64,000 nt of DNA, taken from contig NZ_VSKL01000001.1 of assembly GCF_008086165.1 (NCBI RefSeq), forward strand, positions 1,116,001 to 1,180,000. Reading direction: 5' to 3'. The position numbers were made by a program, and so were the translations under genes. The notes beneath the pieces were generated by a model, which was not told where the DNA came from, did no database searches, and saw only the letters and a program-made list of their open reading frames with translations. Within the stretch, counting starts at the first letter, position 1; each line of letters opens with the position of its first letter. This DNA comes from Algorimicrobium algoritergicola (GTDB lineage: Bacteria; Bacteroidota; Bacteroidia; Flavobacteriales; Flavobacteriaceae). Below are positions 17,533-26,461 of the stretch, one piece after another.

Positions 17533-18534
17533 ATGAGAATGAAAAGGTTTATTTTAATAGCAGTTGTTGCCTTTTTTACACAGTTTGTAAAAGCCCAAGA
17601 AGGACTTCCTATTTATACCGATTATCTAACAGATAATTATTATTTAATTCACCCGTCTATGGCTGGTGTTGCCAATTGTGCTAAAATACGTATGACAGGT
17701 AGACAGCAATGGTTTGGTCATGAAAACGCGCCAAAACTGTTAACCGTTAGTGCTAACGGTAGAATAGGTGAATCTAATTCTGGAATAGGCGCCATTTTTT
17801 ACACAGATAAAAATGGGTACCACTCGCAAAATGGTGCATATTTAACGTATGCTTACCAATTAATGTTTTCCAGAAATGAAGTAGATTTAAACATGCTTTC
17901 TTTCGGTTTAAGTGTTGGAGCTATTCAATATAAATTAGACGAAACAGCTTTCTTAAATGAATTACCAGATCGTATTATTTCAGGAATCGAACAAAGTTCA
18001 ACCAATTTTAATATTGATTTCGGATTTTCATATTTCTTGTATAATTTTTACGCTCATGCTACTGTAAAAAATATTTTAAACAATGAAGGGATTAATAACG
18101 ATATCGAAATTACTAGTAATTTAAGACGTTATTTATTCTCTACAGGGATTGTTTTAGGTAAGTTTGGTAGTGAATGGAGTTATGAGCCATCTATTATGTT
18201 TCAATATAAAGATGGTACCAAAGAATCATCCATTGACATCAATGCGAAGGTTTACAAAGAAATGGATTTTGGAAAACTTTGGGGAGGGGTATCCTACCGC
18301 CGTAGTTTAGATGGTGCCGAATATATTGATGGCGGAAGTGTTAATAGCCAAAAATTACAATATATTTCACCACTTGTAGGTGTTAACTTTAAAGAGTTTA
18401 TGGTTGCATATACCTATTCATACCAATCAAATTCAGTTGTATTTAATAATGGTGGTTTTCACCAAATAACATTAGGTTATAACTTTGGTTGTAGAAAAGA
18501 ACGTTACCACTGTAACTGTCCTGCAATTAATTAA
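17533..18534 (+). CDS. PorP/SprF family type IX secretion membrane protein
   Basis: 333 residues from the ATG at 17533; an in-frame upstream start at 17500 would add 11 residues before the signal peptide and is less likely. Signal peptide about 1-22 (cut after FVKA). Family signature LPIYTDYLTDNYYLIHPSMAG with GRQQWFG follows, and the rest is a 14-strand-like outer-membrane barrel ending in TLGYNFGCRK. PorP/SprF proteins work with the type IX secretion system: SprF with the SprB adhesin, PorP with the core apparatus. No adhesin gene is adjacent, so which partner it serves is unknown. Confidence 0.9.
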   Translation: MRMKRFILIAVVAFFTQFVKAQEGLPIYTDYLTDNYYLIHPSMAGVANCAKIRMTGRQQWFGHENAPKLLTVSANGRIGESNSGIGAIFYTDKNGYHSQNGAYLTYAYQLMFSRNEVDLNMLSFGLSVGAIQYKLDETAFLNELPDRIISGIEQSSTNFNIDFGFSYFLYNFYAHATVKNILNNEGINNDIEITSNLRRYLFSTGIVLGKFGSEWSYEPSIMFQYKDGTKESSIDINAKVYKEMDFGKLWGGVSYRRSLDGAEYIDGGSVNSQKLQYISPLVGVNFKEFMVAYTYSYQSNSVVFNNGGFHQITLGYNFGCRKERYHCNCPAIN

Positions 18535-18556
18535 GATACACTATTCAAATAATTTA

Positions 18557-18586
18557 AAACTCGGAACAACCTTCCGAGTTTTTTTA
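18557..18586 (+). terminator. Terminator after the PorP/SprF gene
   Basis: Stem AAACTCGGAA / TTCCGAGTTT (18557-18566 with 18572-18581), 5-nt loop, then T-run. Confidence 0.85.
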
Positions 18587-18764
18587 TGCTGTTTAATTTT
18601 ATTTGTATAAAATTCAGAATGTGTGAAAGCCCTATTTTAATTAGGGAATGGATTTAATCAGTTTGTAAACGACGCTTTTTGACTTAAAATCTTCTGTATT
18701 TTTACAAATACGTATTTTATTTTACCGCTTAAAGTGCGTAAGTTTATACGAGCAAATTTTAATA

Positions 18765-20930
18765 ATGAAACCCATTTTAACGTCCCTTTTGTTTCTGTGT
18801 TTGTGCTTCAGTCCATACATAGGCTTTACGCAAGAAACTCCAACATCATCCAATAGGCAACAAGCTGTTTTTACGGTTCGTGGTTCGGTATATGATGCGG
18901 AACTCAAACAGCCTATTCCACAAGTTAATATTGAAGTCAATGGTGGTGCATATACCACAACAAATATGGCTGGTGAATTTAGAATTCAAGTGAAAGCAGG
19001 CGATGAATTAGTTATTAAACATAAAGATTTCCAAACCGTTTACTACACCATAAGAGATAACGAACGCATAAAAATTGAAGTACGAGCTAATGAGCAAACC
19101 TCTGAAGCACCAAAGAAAATACAGCAATTAACATTTAATGCCTCTATTGATTCTGCTGAAACTTATTTAAAGACAGATATAGAAAAAAGCTTACAATTTA
19201 TCACGGAAGCGCTTTCTAAAAGTCGCTCTACTGACGAAAATTCTGAAGTATATGAAGTTTTAGGTGATGTATATGTCCATTGGAAACAATATGATTTAGC
19301 AATTAGCAATTATCGCATAAGCCTTCAGAGTATTAAATTTCACGCTGTTCAGTTGAAATTAGCGAAAGCTTATTGGTACAATAAAAGCTACCAGGAAAGT
19401 ATTGCGGCATACCGAGATGTTTCAAAATCCGATTTAAGTAATTGGCAACAGGTTGTTTTACAGGAAGGGCTTGGAGATACTTATAATAGTATCCATGACT
19501 ATCCGCAGGCTTTAAAGGCCTATAATTCAGCTTTAGAGAAAGCAAATCAATATAAAATAAAAGCCAAAATAACTGATCTCAATTCGAAAATAGCCCAAGT
19601 GTTGAGTGAAACTGGGAATGAAAAAGAAGCTGAAGATTATTTTGATAATGCTTTAAAATTAGCGTCTCAAGAAACCGAATCACGAGCCGTGGAGGAGAAG
19701 GTAAAAGTGGCGGATTTCAAAAATAGAAGTCAAAACTTTTCTGATGAAATTGAACTGCGTAAACAAGCCATTCAGACTATTCAAAATATTGAAATAGATT
19801 CGGCTATCGGCAATGAGAGTTCTTTAACTGTTCAAAAGCAAAACTATAAAATTGGAAATGCCTATTATTTAAAAAAGGATTATAATAGCGCTAAAACCTA
19901 TCTGGAAAAAAGTATAGATGAAGCCAGTGCAAAAAATGATTTAGTGGTTGCCAAGGATGCCAAGCGAAAACTATCAGAGGTTTATAGTAGTTCTGGCGAT
20001 TATGATAAGGCGCTGGAAACCTACAAAGAATATACAGATTTGGTGGAAACCTTGTATATTAAAAAGGAGCAAGAAATAATTCAAGCGGCACGTTTTAGCA
20101 AAGAAATTGCTGAAAAACAAAACCGGATTACTAGTTTGGAATCCGATAGGCAATTATCAGAAAGTAAGTATCAATTAACTTCAGAACGTAACAAGCGTCA
20201 GCAGCTCATTATCTACTCCCTAATTGGTGGTTTGTTGTTGCTTTTGGTTACGGCTTATTTTATGTATAAATACATCAAACAACAACGTTTGGCAAATAAT
20301 TTATTAGCTTTAAAATCGTTGCGTAGTCAAATGAATCCGCATTTTATTTTTAATGCCTTAAACTCCGTGAATAGTTTTATAGCGTCTAATGATGAGCGCA
20401 CAGCTAATAGATATTTATCCGATTTTTCCCAGCTCATGCGTTCTGTTTTAGAGAATAGTGAAGCCGATTTTATTCCCTTGGAAAAAGAAATTGCGTTATT
20501 GGAACTCTACACGAAATTGGAGCATTTCCGATTCCAAGATAAATTTGATTATGAGATAACCGTATCTGATAATGTGGTTGTTTCCGAATTTCAAATTCCA
20601 CCTATGCTATTACAACCGTATATAGAAAATGCCGTTTGGCATGGTCTACGTTATAAAACAACCAAAGGATTTTTATCAATTAAAATCGATAAAAAGAGCG
20701 AAACAGAAATTACGATTACCATTTCAGATAATGGTATTGGACGAAATCGCTCTAAAGATTTAAAAACCGATAATCAGAAAAAGCACAACTCACAAGGCAT
20801 GAGTAATATTAAAAAACGCGTGTCTATTTTAAATGATATGTATCAGGATAAAGTAGATGTAACCATTTCCGATTTCCAGGATTTAGAAGATGCAGGAACC
20901 CAAGTGATAGTCACGTTGAAAAAGGATTGA
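18765..20930 (+). CDS. TPR-containing LytS-type sensor histidine kinase
   Basis: 721 residues. Signal peptide (1-22); a CarboxypepD_reg-like beta-sandwich (about 32-95: VRGSVYDAELKQPIPQVNIEV, TTTNMAGEFRI); six or more TPR-like helical repeats (about 130-430); a coiled coil; one membrane segment (about 482-502); His_kinase domain with QMNPHFIFNALNS, phospho-acceptor H526; HATPase with NAVWHGLRY and DNGIGRN. The sensor is thus extracytoplasmic and the kinase cytoplasmic. It pairs with the LytTR regulator 72 bp downstream. The signal sensed is unknown; the neighbouring PorP/SprF gene is separated by a terminator. Confidence 0.9.
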   Translation: MKPILTSLLFLCLCFSPYIGFTQETPTSSNRQQAVFTVRGSVYDAELKQPIPQVNIEVNGGAYTTTNMAGEFRIQVKAGDELVIKHKDFQTVYYTIRDNERIKIEVRANEQTSEAPKKIQQLTFNASIDSAETYLKTDIEKSLQFITEALSKSRSTDENSEVYEVLGDVYVHWKQYDLAISNYRISLQSIKFHAVQLKLAKAYWYNKSYQESIAAYRDVSKSDLSNWQQVVLQEGLGDTYNSIHDYPQALKAYNSALEKANQYKIKAKITDLNSKIAQVLSETGNEKEAEDYFDNALKLASQETESRAVEEKVKVADFKNRSQNFSDEIELRKQAIQTIQNIEIDSAIGNESSLTVQKQNYKIGNAYYLKKDYNSAKTYLEKSIDEASAKNDLVVAKDAKRKLSEVYSSSGDYDKALETYKEYTDLVETLYIKKEQEIIQAARFSKEIAEKQNRITSLESDRQLSESKYQLTSERNKRQQLIIYSLIGGLLLLLVTAYFMYKYIKQQRLANNLLALKSLRSQMNPHFIFNALNSVNSFIASNDERTANRYLSDFSQLMRSVLENSEADFIPLEKEIALLELYTKLEHFRFQDKFDYEITVSDNVVVSEFQIPPMLLQPYIENAVWHGLRYKTTKGFLSIKIDKKSETEITITISDNGIGRNRSKDLKTDNQKKHNSQGMSNIKKRVSILNDMYQDKVDVTISDFQDLEDAGTQVIVTLKKD

Positions 20931-21002
20931 TTTTGAAATATTAAACAGTGCATAAATTACAAATATAAAAATAAAGATTCCCAAATCTGAAAAAATAAAG
21001 AT

Positions 21003-21737
21003 ATGAAACTAAGAGCCATAATAGTCGAAGACGAACATACCAGTCGTGATATTTTAAAAAATTACTTAACGCGATACTGTCCAAATGTTCAGGTTTTAGG
21101 TGAAGCAGAAAACGTAGAGGAAGCACTCGTTTTAATTAGAAATAACGAATTAGATTTGGTATTTCTAGATGTAGAAATGCCTTATGGAAATGCCTTCGAT
21201 TTATTAGAAAAAGTAGGCGATATTAATTTTGAAACCATATTTGTAACCGCTTATAATCAATATGCTATGGATGCGTTAAATGCACATGCATCGTATTATT
21301 TAATGAAGCCTATTTCTATTGATGAATTGATAAAAGCTGTGGATTATGTTACAGAAATTAAACAGAAAGAATCCGCACTTCAAGATCAGGTTTTAGTCCC
21401 TAAAATACATGCGGTAGCTGGAAAAATAACCATTCCACAGCAAGATGGATTTGAAGTCATTAACACAGTTGATATTTTATATTGCAAAGCCGATGATAAC
21501 TATACGGAGATTTATTTAAACAATGAGAAAAAGAAATTGGTAAGTAAGACTTTGAAGTATTTTGAAGATGCGCTGATGGATAGTCACTTTTCACGTGTGC
21601 ATAAATCCTATTTAGTAAACGTCAACGAGATTGTAAAATACGTGAAAGGAAAGGGTGGCAGTGTGGTGTTGAGCAATGGCAAACAAGTGAGTGTTTCGGC
21701 TTCTAGAAAAGCGGAATTGTTGGCTTTCTTTAAATAA
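21003..21737 (+). CDS. LytTR-family response regulator
   Basis: 244 residues. Receiver domain 1-~125 with acidic pocket ED (10-11), phospho-acceptor D56 in LVFLDVEMP, T/S in FVTAYNQ and K in YLMKPIS. The C-terminal LytTR DNA-binding domain (about 140-243) shows ILYCKADDNYTEIYL, HFSRVHKSYLVN and a final helix SRKAELLAFF. Cognate partner of the upstream kinase; no target site for it was identified in the window. Confidence 0.94.
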   Translation: MKLRAIIVEDEHTSRDILKNYLTRYCPNVQVLGEAENVEEALVLIRNNELDLVFLDVEMPYGNAFDLLEKVGDINFETIFVTAYNQYAMDALNAHASYYLMKPISIDELIKAVDYVTEIKQKESALQDQVLVPKIHAVAGKITIPQQDGFEVINTVDILYCKADDNYTEIYLNNEKKKLVSKTLKYFEDALMDSHFSRVHKSYLVNVNEIVKYVKGKGGSVVLSNGKQVSVSASRKAELLAFFK

Positions 21738-22038
21738 AATTCCTGCGAAAGCAGAAAATCGAAGATTCAGTGGAGCTAATCTCATAGCTTTAAACACAGC
21801 ACTTCAAATTAAACACAAGCATTTACCATTTCAAGCGAAGCGAGAAATAATAATATAGATTATATATTTCACATGATTTCCAAACCTAGCAGTCCAAGAT
21901 AGCTATCGGGATTGGAAAGCTGATAGGCCTTTTTCAAAGTAATTCAAGAAAAGTAGAAATTTTAATCTCAAAAATAATCCTACATTAGCAATACATTGAA
22001 CGAATCCCGAAAACACAATTTTTAAAAACTAAACCATT
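21738..22038. other. Intergenic stretch with degenerate dispersed-repeat remnants
   Basis: No gene supported. It begins with ATTCCTGCGAAAGCAGAAAA, which looks like a decayed copy of the near-palindromic TTCCTGCGAAAGCAGGAA element I associate with Flavobacterial intergenic regions, and contains the palindromic core GATAGCTATC at about 21899-21908. The copies are too worn to be called confidently. Confidence 0.4.
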
Positions 22039-22554
22039 ATGCCATTAATAAAACCCGTAAACGGAAAAACGCCAAACATACCAACCGATTGTTATATAGC
22101 CGAAAACGCAACCATTGTTGGCGATGTTTCAATGGGCTCAAACTGTAGCGTTTGGTTTAATGCGGTTATTCGTGGTGATGTCCATTATATCAAAATGGGA
22201 AATAAAGTTAATGTTCAGGATGGTGCCATTATTCATGCTACGTATCAGAAATCGCCAACCACAATAGGAAACAATGTATCCATAGGTCATAATGCTATTG
22301 TGCATGGTTGTACCATTCATGATAATGTGCTTATTGGCATGGGTAGTATAGTCATGGATGATTGTGTTATTGAAAGCAATAGCATTATTGCAGCAGGTGC
22401 GGTGGTTACAAAGAATACACATGTAGAATCAGGTAGTATTTATGCAGGTGTTCCAGCTAAAAAAGTAAAAGATATTAGCAAGGAACTGATTTCAGGTGAA
22501 ATTAATAGAATAGCCGAAAACTACGTGAAATACTCGGGTTGGTTTAAATTGTAG
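22039..22554 (+). CDS. Gamma-class carbonic anhydrase-like hexapeptide-repeat protein
   Basis: 171 residues of left-handed beta-helix hexapeptide repeats (for example IGNNVSIGHNAIVHG). The three metal-binding His of the gamma-CA/PaaY family are visible in IIHAT, SIGHNA and IVHGC. N-terminal IPTDCYIAENATIVGDV and C-terminal GVPAKKVKDI are typical. Members bind zinc or iron and may be active carbonic anhydrases or acyltransferase-like; activity cannot be read from sequence. Stands alone on the plus strand. Confidence 0.9.
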   Translation: MPLIKPVNGKTPNIPTDCYIAENATIVGDVSMGSNCSVWFNAVIRGDVHYIKMGNKVNVQDGAIIHATYQKSPTTIGNNVSIGHNAIVHGCTIHDNVLIGMGSIVMDDCVIESNSIIAAGAVVTKNTHVESGSIYAGVPAKKVKDISKELISGEINRIAENYVKYSGWFKL

Positions 22555-22629
22555 ATAATTTTTCCAATAATTTAGACTTTGATGACATGCTATTATTGAG
22601 TTTTTAAAACGGTATTGTTTTTTGATAGA

Positions 22630-23835
22630 TTAAATTTTTTGAAAGGTGTAAACTTTAGTTTTAGCCTGACTATTCTTAATGCTTAAACCGCATTTCAATA
22701 GGCTTTCCGTAATCGTTCTTTCTGACGAGAAATCTATTTCAAAATCAAAATAATTTGTATTTCTTGAATTAAAGTGGTAAAAATGAGTTGTGTTTTTGTT
22801 TAGTGCTTCTGCTAATTCCTTAATGGTTTGTTTGTATAATATACTTTTATTTTCCCCAAGCTTCAATGTAGATGTTGTTTCTACTTTTGTTTTCGGAAGT
22901 AAACTTGAGTTTTCTATTGTTATTTTTTTAACTGGAATTATTCCAGAACCCGAAATTTTCTTAAAACCAGTATGGCTTAAAATATCTAGTTCTAATTTAG
23001 CTAAAGCTTCTTGATTAACTGTCGTGTTTTTATATAGAATATCGTAAGTTTTTATGGTGTCTTGAGGGTTAATGTTTATTTGGTTGGATTTATACCCTAA
23101 ACTTAACAGAATATCCTTAATATTAACAGCGCTTAAAAGTGACAATTTGGATATTCTTGGTGCGCTCTTAATTTGATAAGTAGATTTGGATGATTCTTTA
23201 ATATCTAAATAATAATTAATACTATCATTCTTGCCTAAATACAAAAGCATATTTAATGGACTTTTAGATTTGTTTTTATATAGTGAATTATATATTTGAT
23301 TATCATCTTCATAAATTGTTTTTTGTTCTGTAAATAGCGTATCCTTTAGAAAGTTTTCTAAAACAATTTCATTAAGTTGACTAGCAGTTCCAATCCATCT
23401 TATATAACCATCTTTACCAATTAAAATTGTAAGAGGTAATCTTGTTATTCCTGTTTTTCCATCACCATAAGCTATTTGTGTTTGGTTTTTGGTGTCGGAA
23501 ACCACTATTGATTTGAAATGAATACGTTCTAATAATTTTTTAACTTTTAACGGTTCTTCATTGGTTATAGACATGAAAACTAAATTTTCGTAATGACTAA
23601 ACTTACTTTGTAAATCGTTAAGATGTGGCACATTCTTTAAACATGGTGCACACCAAGTTGCCCAAAACTCCAGAACTATATATTTATTGTTAAGATTTTT
23701 ATCATTGGGTACATTAGCAATCCAATCGGTTACTGAAATTGATGGAGCCTTTTGTTTTGTTGAAATATTATCTTGACTGAAGATACAACTTGAACCGGAA
23801 ATTAGAAATAAAAGAAATAGGATGTTTTTTAACAT
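22630..23835 (-). CDS. TlpA-like thioredoxin with C-terminal extension
   Basis: 401 residues: signal sequence (1-20; GSSC could also be a lipobox), then a TlpA/ResA thioredoxin domain (about 28-165) with the redox motif WCAPC at 61-65 and cis-Pro in TRLPLTILI. The remaining ~230 residues are not thioredoxin-like; they contain beta-rich segments resembling the DUF3738 type of domain, but I am unsure. Likely a periplasmic thiol-disulfide protein. Codon use and AT-content look slightly richer in A/T than neighbours. It converges on the carbonic anhydrase-like gene. Confidence 0.8.
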   Translation of the reverse strand: MLKNILFLLFLISGSSCIFSQDNISTKQKAPSISVTDWIANVPNDKNLNNKYIVLEFWATWCAPCLKNVPHLNDLQSKFSHYENLVFMSITNEEPLKVKKLLERIHFKSIVVSDTKNQTQIAYGDGKTGITRLPLTILIGKDGYIRWIGTASQLNEIVLENFLKDTLFTEQKTIYEDDNQIYNSLYKNKSKSPLNMLLYLGKNDSINYYLDIKESSKSTYQIKSAPRISKLSLLSAVNIKDILLSLGYKSNQININPQDTIKTYDILYKNTTVNQEALAKLELDILSHTGFKKISGSGIIPVKKITIENSSLLPKTKVETTSTLKLGENKSILYKQTIKELAEALNKNTTHFYHFNSRNTNYFDFEIDFSSERTITESLLKCGLSIKNSQAKTKVYTFQKI

Positions 23836-23873
23836 TATAGGAGGTATTATGATTACTATTTATGTTATTTTTC

Positions 23874-24653
23874 TTAAAATTCCAAATAAGAAATATCATG
23901 ATTACCACCTAAAAGCTTGGTAATAACCTCTGTACTTGCATTGGTGTGAAATTGCGACTTCCCTTTAGTCATAGAGTTATTTAGTAAATCGTTCTCTTTT
24001 AAAACGAGTTCTGTTTGTTTGGCAACCGCTTCTCCAGAGTCTATAATTTTAACATGTTCAGGCAATAATTGTAAAAGCTGTGGTAATAAATAGGGGTAAT
24101 GCGTACAACCTAAAACCAGATAATCAATATTGGCGTTAATCAAGGGTTGTAAATAGAGTTTCAATAAATCAGTCATTTCAGACGAATCCAATTTGCCAGA
24201 CTCAATTAATTGTACAATACCTTCGCCTTCTTGTTCTATAACTTGTATATGCCGACTATATAAATCCGCTGCTTGATGAAATAATTCGCTAGACAAGGTG
24301 CCTCTAGTGGCAAGAATACCAATGGCTTTGGTTTTAGTATTTAAAGCTGCTGGTTTAATGGCAGGTTCAATACCTATAAAAGGAATTTGAAATTTTTCGC
24401 GTAATATTTTTATGGAATTGGTTGTAGCCGTGTTGCAGGCCACAACAATGAGTTTGCAACCTTTAGAAATTAAGTGCTCGGTGTTTTTAATACTTAATTG
24501 AATAATTTCCTGCTGCGTTTTAGTGCCATAGGGCGAGTTTTTACTATCAGCAAGGTAAATGGTATTCTCATGTGGTAAACGCAGATGTAGCTCGTTCCAA
24601 ATGGACGTGCCACCAACACCGGAATCAAATATGCCAATAGGTTTTGTGCTCAT
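23874..24653 (-). CDS. murI: Glutamate racemase
   Basis: 259 residues, usual length. Makes D-glutamate for peptidoglycan by two-base catalysis with cysteines C73 (VACNTATT) and C183 (LGCTHYPYLL); the N-terminal IFDSGVGGTS with D10 is also conserved. It is the last gene of the minus-strand envelope block, separated from ompH by a terminator and 62 bp, so it may have partial read-through or its own weak promoter. Confidence 0.95.
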   Translation of the reverse strand: MSTKPIGIFDSGVGGTSIWNELHLRLPHENTIYLADSKNSPYGTKTQQEIIQLSIKNTEHLISKGCKLIVVACNTATTNSIKILREKFQIPFIGIEPAIKPAALNTKTKAIGILATRGTLSSELFHQAADLYSRHIQVIEQEGEGIVQLIESGKLDSSEMTDLLKLYLQPLINANIDYLVLGCTHYPYLLPQLLQLLPEHVKIIDSGEAVAKQTELVLKENDLLNNSMTKGKSQFHTNASTEVITKLLGGNHDISYLEF

Positions 24654-24664
24654 ATACCAAAAAT

Positions 24665-24696
24665 AAAAAAGCCACTTGATATAAGTGGCTTTTTGT
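24665..24696 (-). terminator. Terminator between ompH and murI
   Basis: Stem AAAAGCCACTT / AAGTGGCTTTT with a 5-nt loop, flanked by A- and T-runs on either side. It lies 20-50 bp past the ompH stop (minus strand) and before murI. Confidence 0.8.
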
Positions 24697-24715
24697 AGAA
24701 TATTTTAAAAAAAGA

Positions 24716-25225
24716 TTAGATACCTAATGCTTTCTTAACATCGTCTAATAAGTTTTTACCGTCGGCCATGATTACACCACCACCTTGCGTAGAATCAAGT
24801 ACATACTCAAAACCTTGAGCTCTTGCTACTTTTAAGATAGCTGCTTTTGCTTTTTCAGTAATAGGCTTTAATAAGTCTACTTCTTTCTTTTGCATGTCTT
24901 GTTGTGCAGTACCACGATATTGTTGGATGTTTTGCTCCATAGTTTGAACTTCAATCAAACGTTTTTGGTTTTCTTCATCCGTTTTTGTTGGTGCTTCAGC
25001 TTCGTATTGCTTCATTTTATTTTGGTATTCAGTTACCATAGCTTTAATATCAGCTTCATACGTTTTGCCTAATTTTTCCATTTCAGATTGTGCTGTTGAC
25101 ATTTCTGGCATAGATTTAATTAAATCTTGTGTATTAATGTGAGCAACTTTGCTTTGAGCTTGTGTAAAACTGGTTGCTCCAATAAATAATGCTGCTGCAA
25201 ATAAAAGGGTTTTGAATTGTTTCAT
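24716..25225 (-). CDS. OmpH/Skp-family periplasmic chaperone (short)
   Basis: 169 residues with signal peptide (cut after TQAQ), the size of Skp. SKVAHINTQDLIKSMPEM begins the first strand, a long coiled coil (about 40-120) forms the tentacle, and the end VLDSTQGGGVIMADGKNLLDDVKKALG closes the trimer body. Skp-type chaperones carry unfolded outer-membrane proteins to BamA, encoded two genes upstream. A longer paralogue lies directly upstream. Confidence 0.92.
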   Translation of the reverse strand: MKQFKTLLFAAALFIGATSFTQAQSKVAHINTQDLIKSMPEMSTAQSEMEKLGKTYEADIKAMVTEYQNKMKQYEAEAPTKTDEENQKRLIEVQTMEQNIQQYRGTAQQDMQKKEVDLLKPITEKAKAAILKVARAQGFEYVLDSTQGGGVIMADGKNLLDDVKKALGI

Positions 25226-25263
25226 TTTAAAAATAGTATTAATGTGTGTTATAAATTTAATTA

Positions 25264-26301
25264 TTAATTATCGCCTTCATCGTCGTCTGGCGTGTCTTCA
25301 TTTGTGTTATTTCTAGCGTCTTCACGTTCTTGTTTTGCTTGTGCTCTTTCGTCTAAAATACGTTGCTTACGTTCTTCTAATTCTTGTTTTCTACGCGCAC
25401 GATCATCTAATTTTTCTTGTCTGCGTTCTTCTGCAATCTGCTCTGGTGTTTTTACGTCTTCAGAGCCAGTATTGTTTTTATTATTTTCTGTAACAGTTGC
25501 TTCTTCTACTTCATCTTCAGCTTCAGCAGGTTCGTTCTCCTGATTTCGACTGTTTAATTTTTCTTCACGCGCTAAATTACGAGCTTCAATAATACTGTCA
25601 CGACGTTTTTGAGCAGCTAATTTACGTGCCTCACGTTCGTTCATTATTTCTGTTTTACGCTCGTCAGCAGCTTCCTGTTTTGCTTCTAATTCTTCATCAA
25701 CTTCAATAACCAGATCTTCATCTTCTGCCGCTTGTTTTTCTGCTCTAGAACCTGCTTGGGTACGTTTAGCACTTCGTGTTAAACTTCGAATAACTTGCTC
25801 GCTAAAATCATACCGTTTTGCTGAATACAGCATCACCACATCAGCTGATTTATCAAAAACAAAATCATATTTCTTTGCTTCTGCAATATCTTGTACTGCT
25901 GAAAAAATTTGATCTTGAATGGGTTGAATGAGTTGTTTTTTCTGAATCATTAAATCGCCATTCGGACCAAAACGCTTTTGCTGATAATCTAATATTTCTT
26001 TTTCTTCAAAAGCAATATCTTCTTCACGCTCCTCAATTAATTCTTTGGTTAAAAGCGCTTTTTCATTGCTTAAATCTTTTCGCTTTTGCGAAATACCTCC
26101 TAATTGTTGTTCAATTTCGCTTTTCCACTTTTGGACTTTTGTTTCCAATTGTGACGTTGCTTGTTGATATTCTGGAACGTTTTCAAGAATGTATTCAGTG
26201 TCTATGTAGCCAATTCTTACACCACGTTGTGCAAAACTGGACATGCTTAACATGAATACTGTAGCCACTAAAAAAAGAACTTTTAATTTCATCTGTTTCA
26301 T
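25264..26301 (-). CDS. OmpH/Skp-family protein with long charged C-terminal tail
   Basis: 345 residues, twice the family's usual size. Residues 1-~175 are an OmpH/Skp domain with signal peptide (cut after SFAQ; GVRIGYIDTEYILENVPEY; VFDKSADVVMLYSAKRYDFS). After it comes a ~170-residue Arg/Glu/Lys/Ala-rich tail (for example ERRQEKLDDRARRKQELEER) interrupted by acidic stretches and ending DDDEGDN. The tail should form single alpha-helix or coiled coil. It shares the operon with bamA. The role of the tail is unknown. Confidence 0.9.
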   Translation of the reverse strand: MKQMKLKVLFLVATVFMLSMSSFAQRGVRIGYIDTEYILENVPEYQQATSQLETKVQKWKSEIEQQLGGISQKRKDLSNEKALLTKELIEEREEDIAFEEKEILDYQQKRFGPNGDLMIQKKQLIQPIQDQIFSAVQDIAEAKKYDFVFDKSADVVMLYSAKRYDFSEQVIRSLTRSAKRTQAGSRAEKQAAEDEDLVIEVDEELEAKQEAADERKTEIMNEREARKLAAQKRRDSIIEARNLAREEKLNSRNQENEPAEAEDEVEEATVTENNKNNTGSEDVKTPEQIAEERRQEKLDDRARRKQELEERKQRILDERAQAKQEREDARNNTNEDTPDDDEGDN

Positions 26302-26461
26302 ATTTTATAATTTATAACGTGTAAATTCTAAAACGACAGACTTTTTATATTATTCTATCCTTTTTTAAATTACTGTTTTCAAAATTATGAATTTTAATTT
26401 GAAAATAATTTAAATCGGGATTTAATTAATTATAAGTGTTATAGAAAATATCGTGCCAAAA

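Noticed and set aside
23839-23923. Strong AGGAGG, 4 bp before an ATG opening a 24-codon plus-strand frame
   Set aside because: The frame runs antisense into the end of murI, has no family likeness, and Flavobacteria rarely use Shine-Dalgarno sequences; probably chance.
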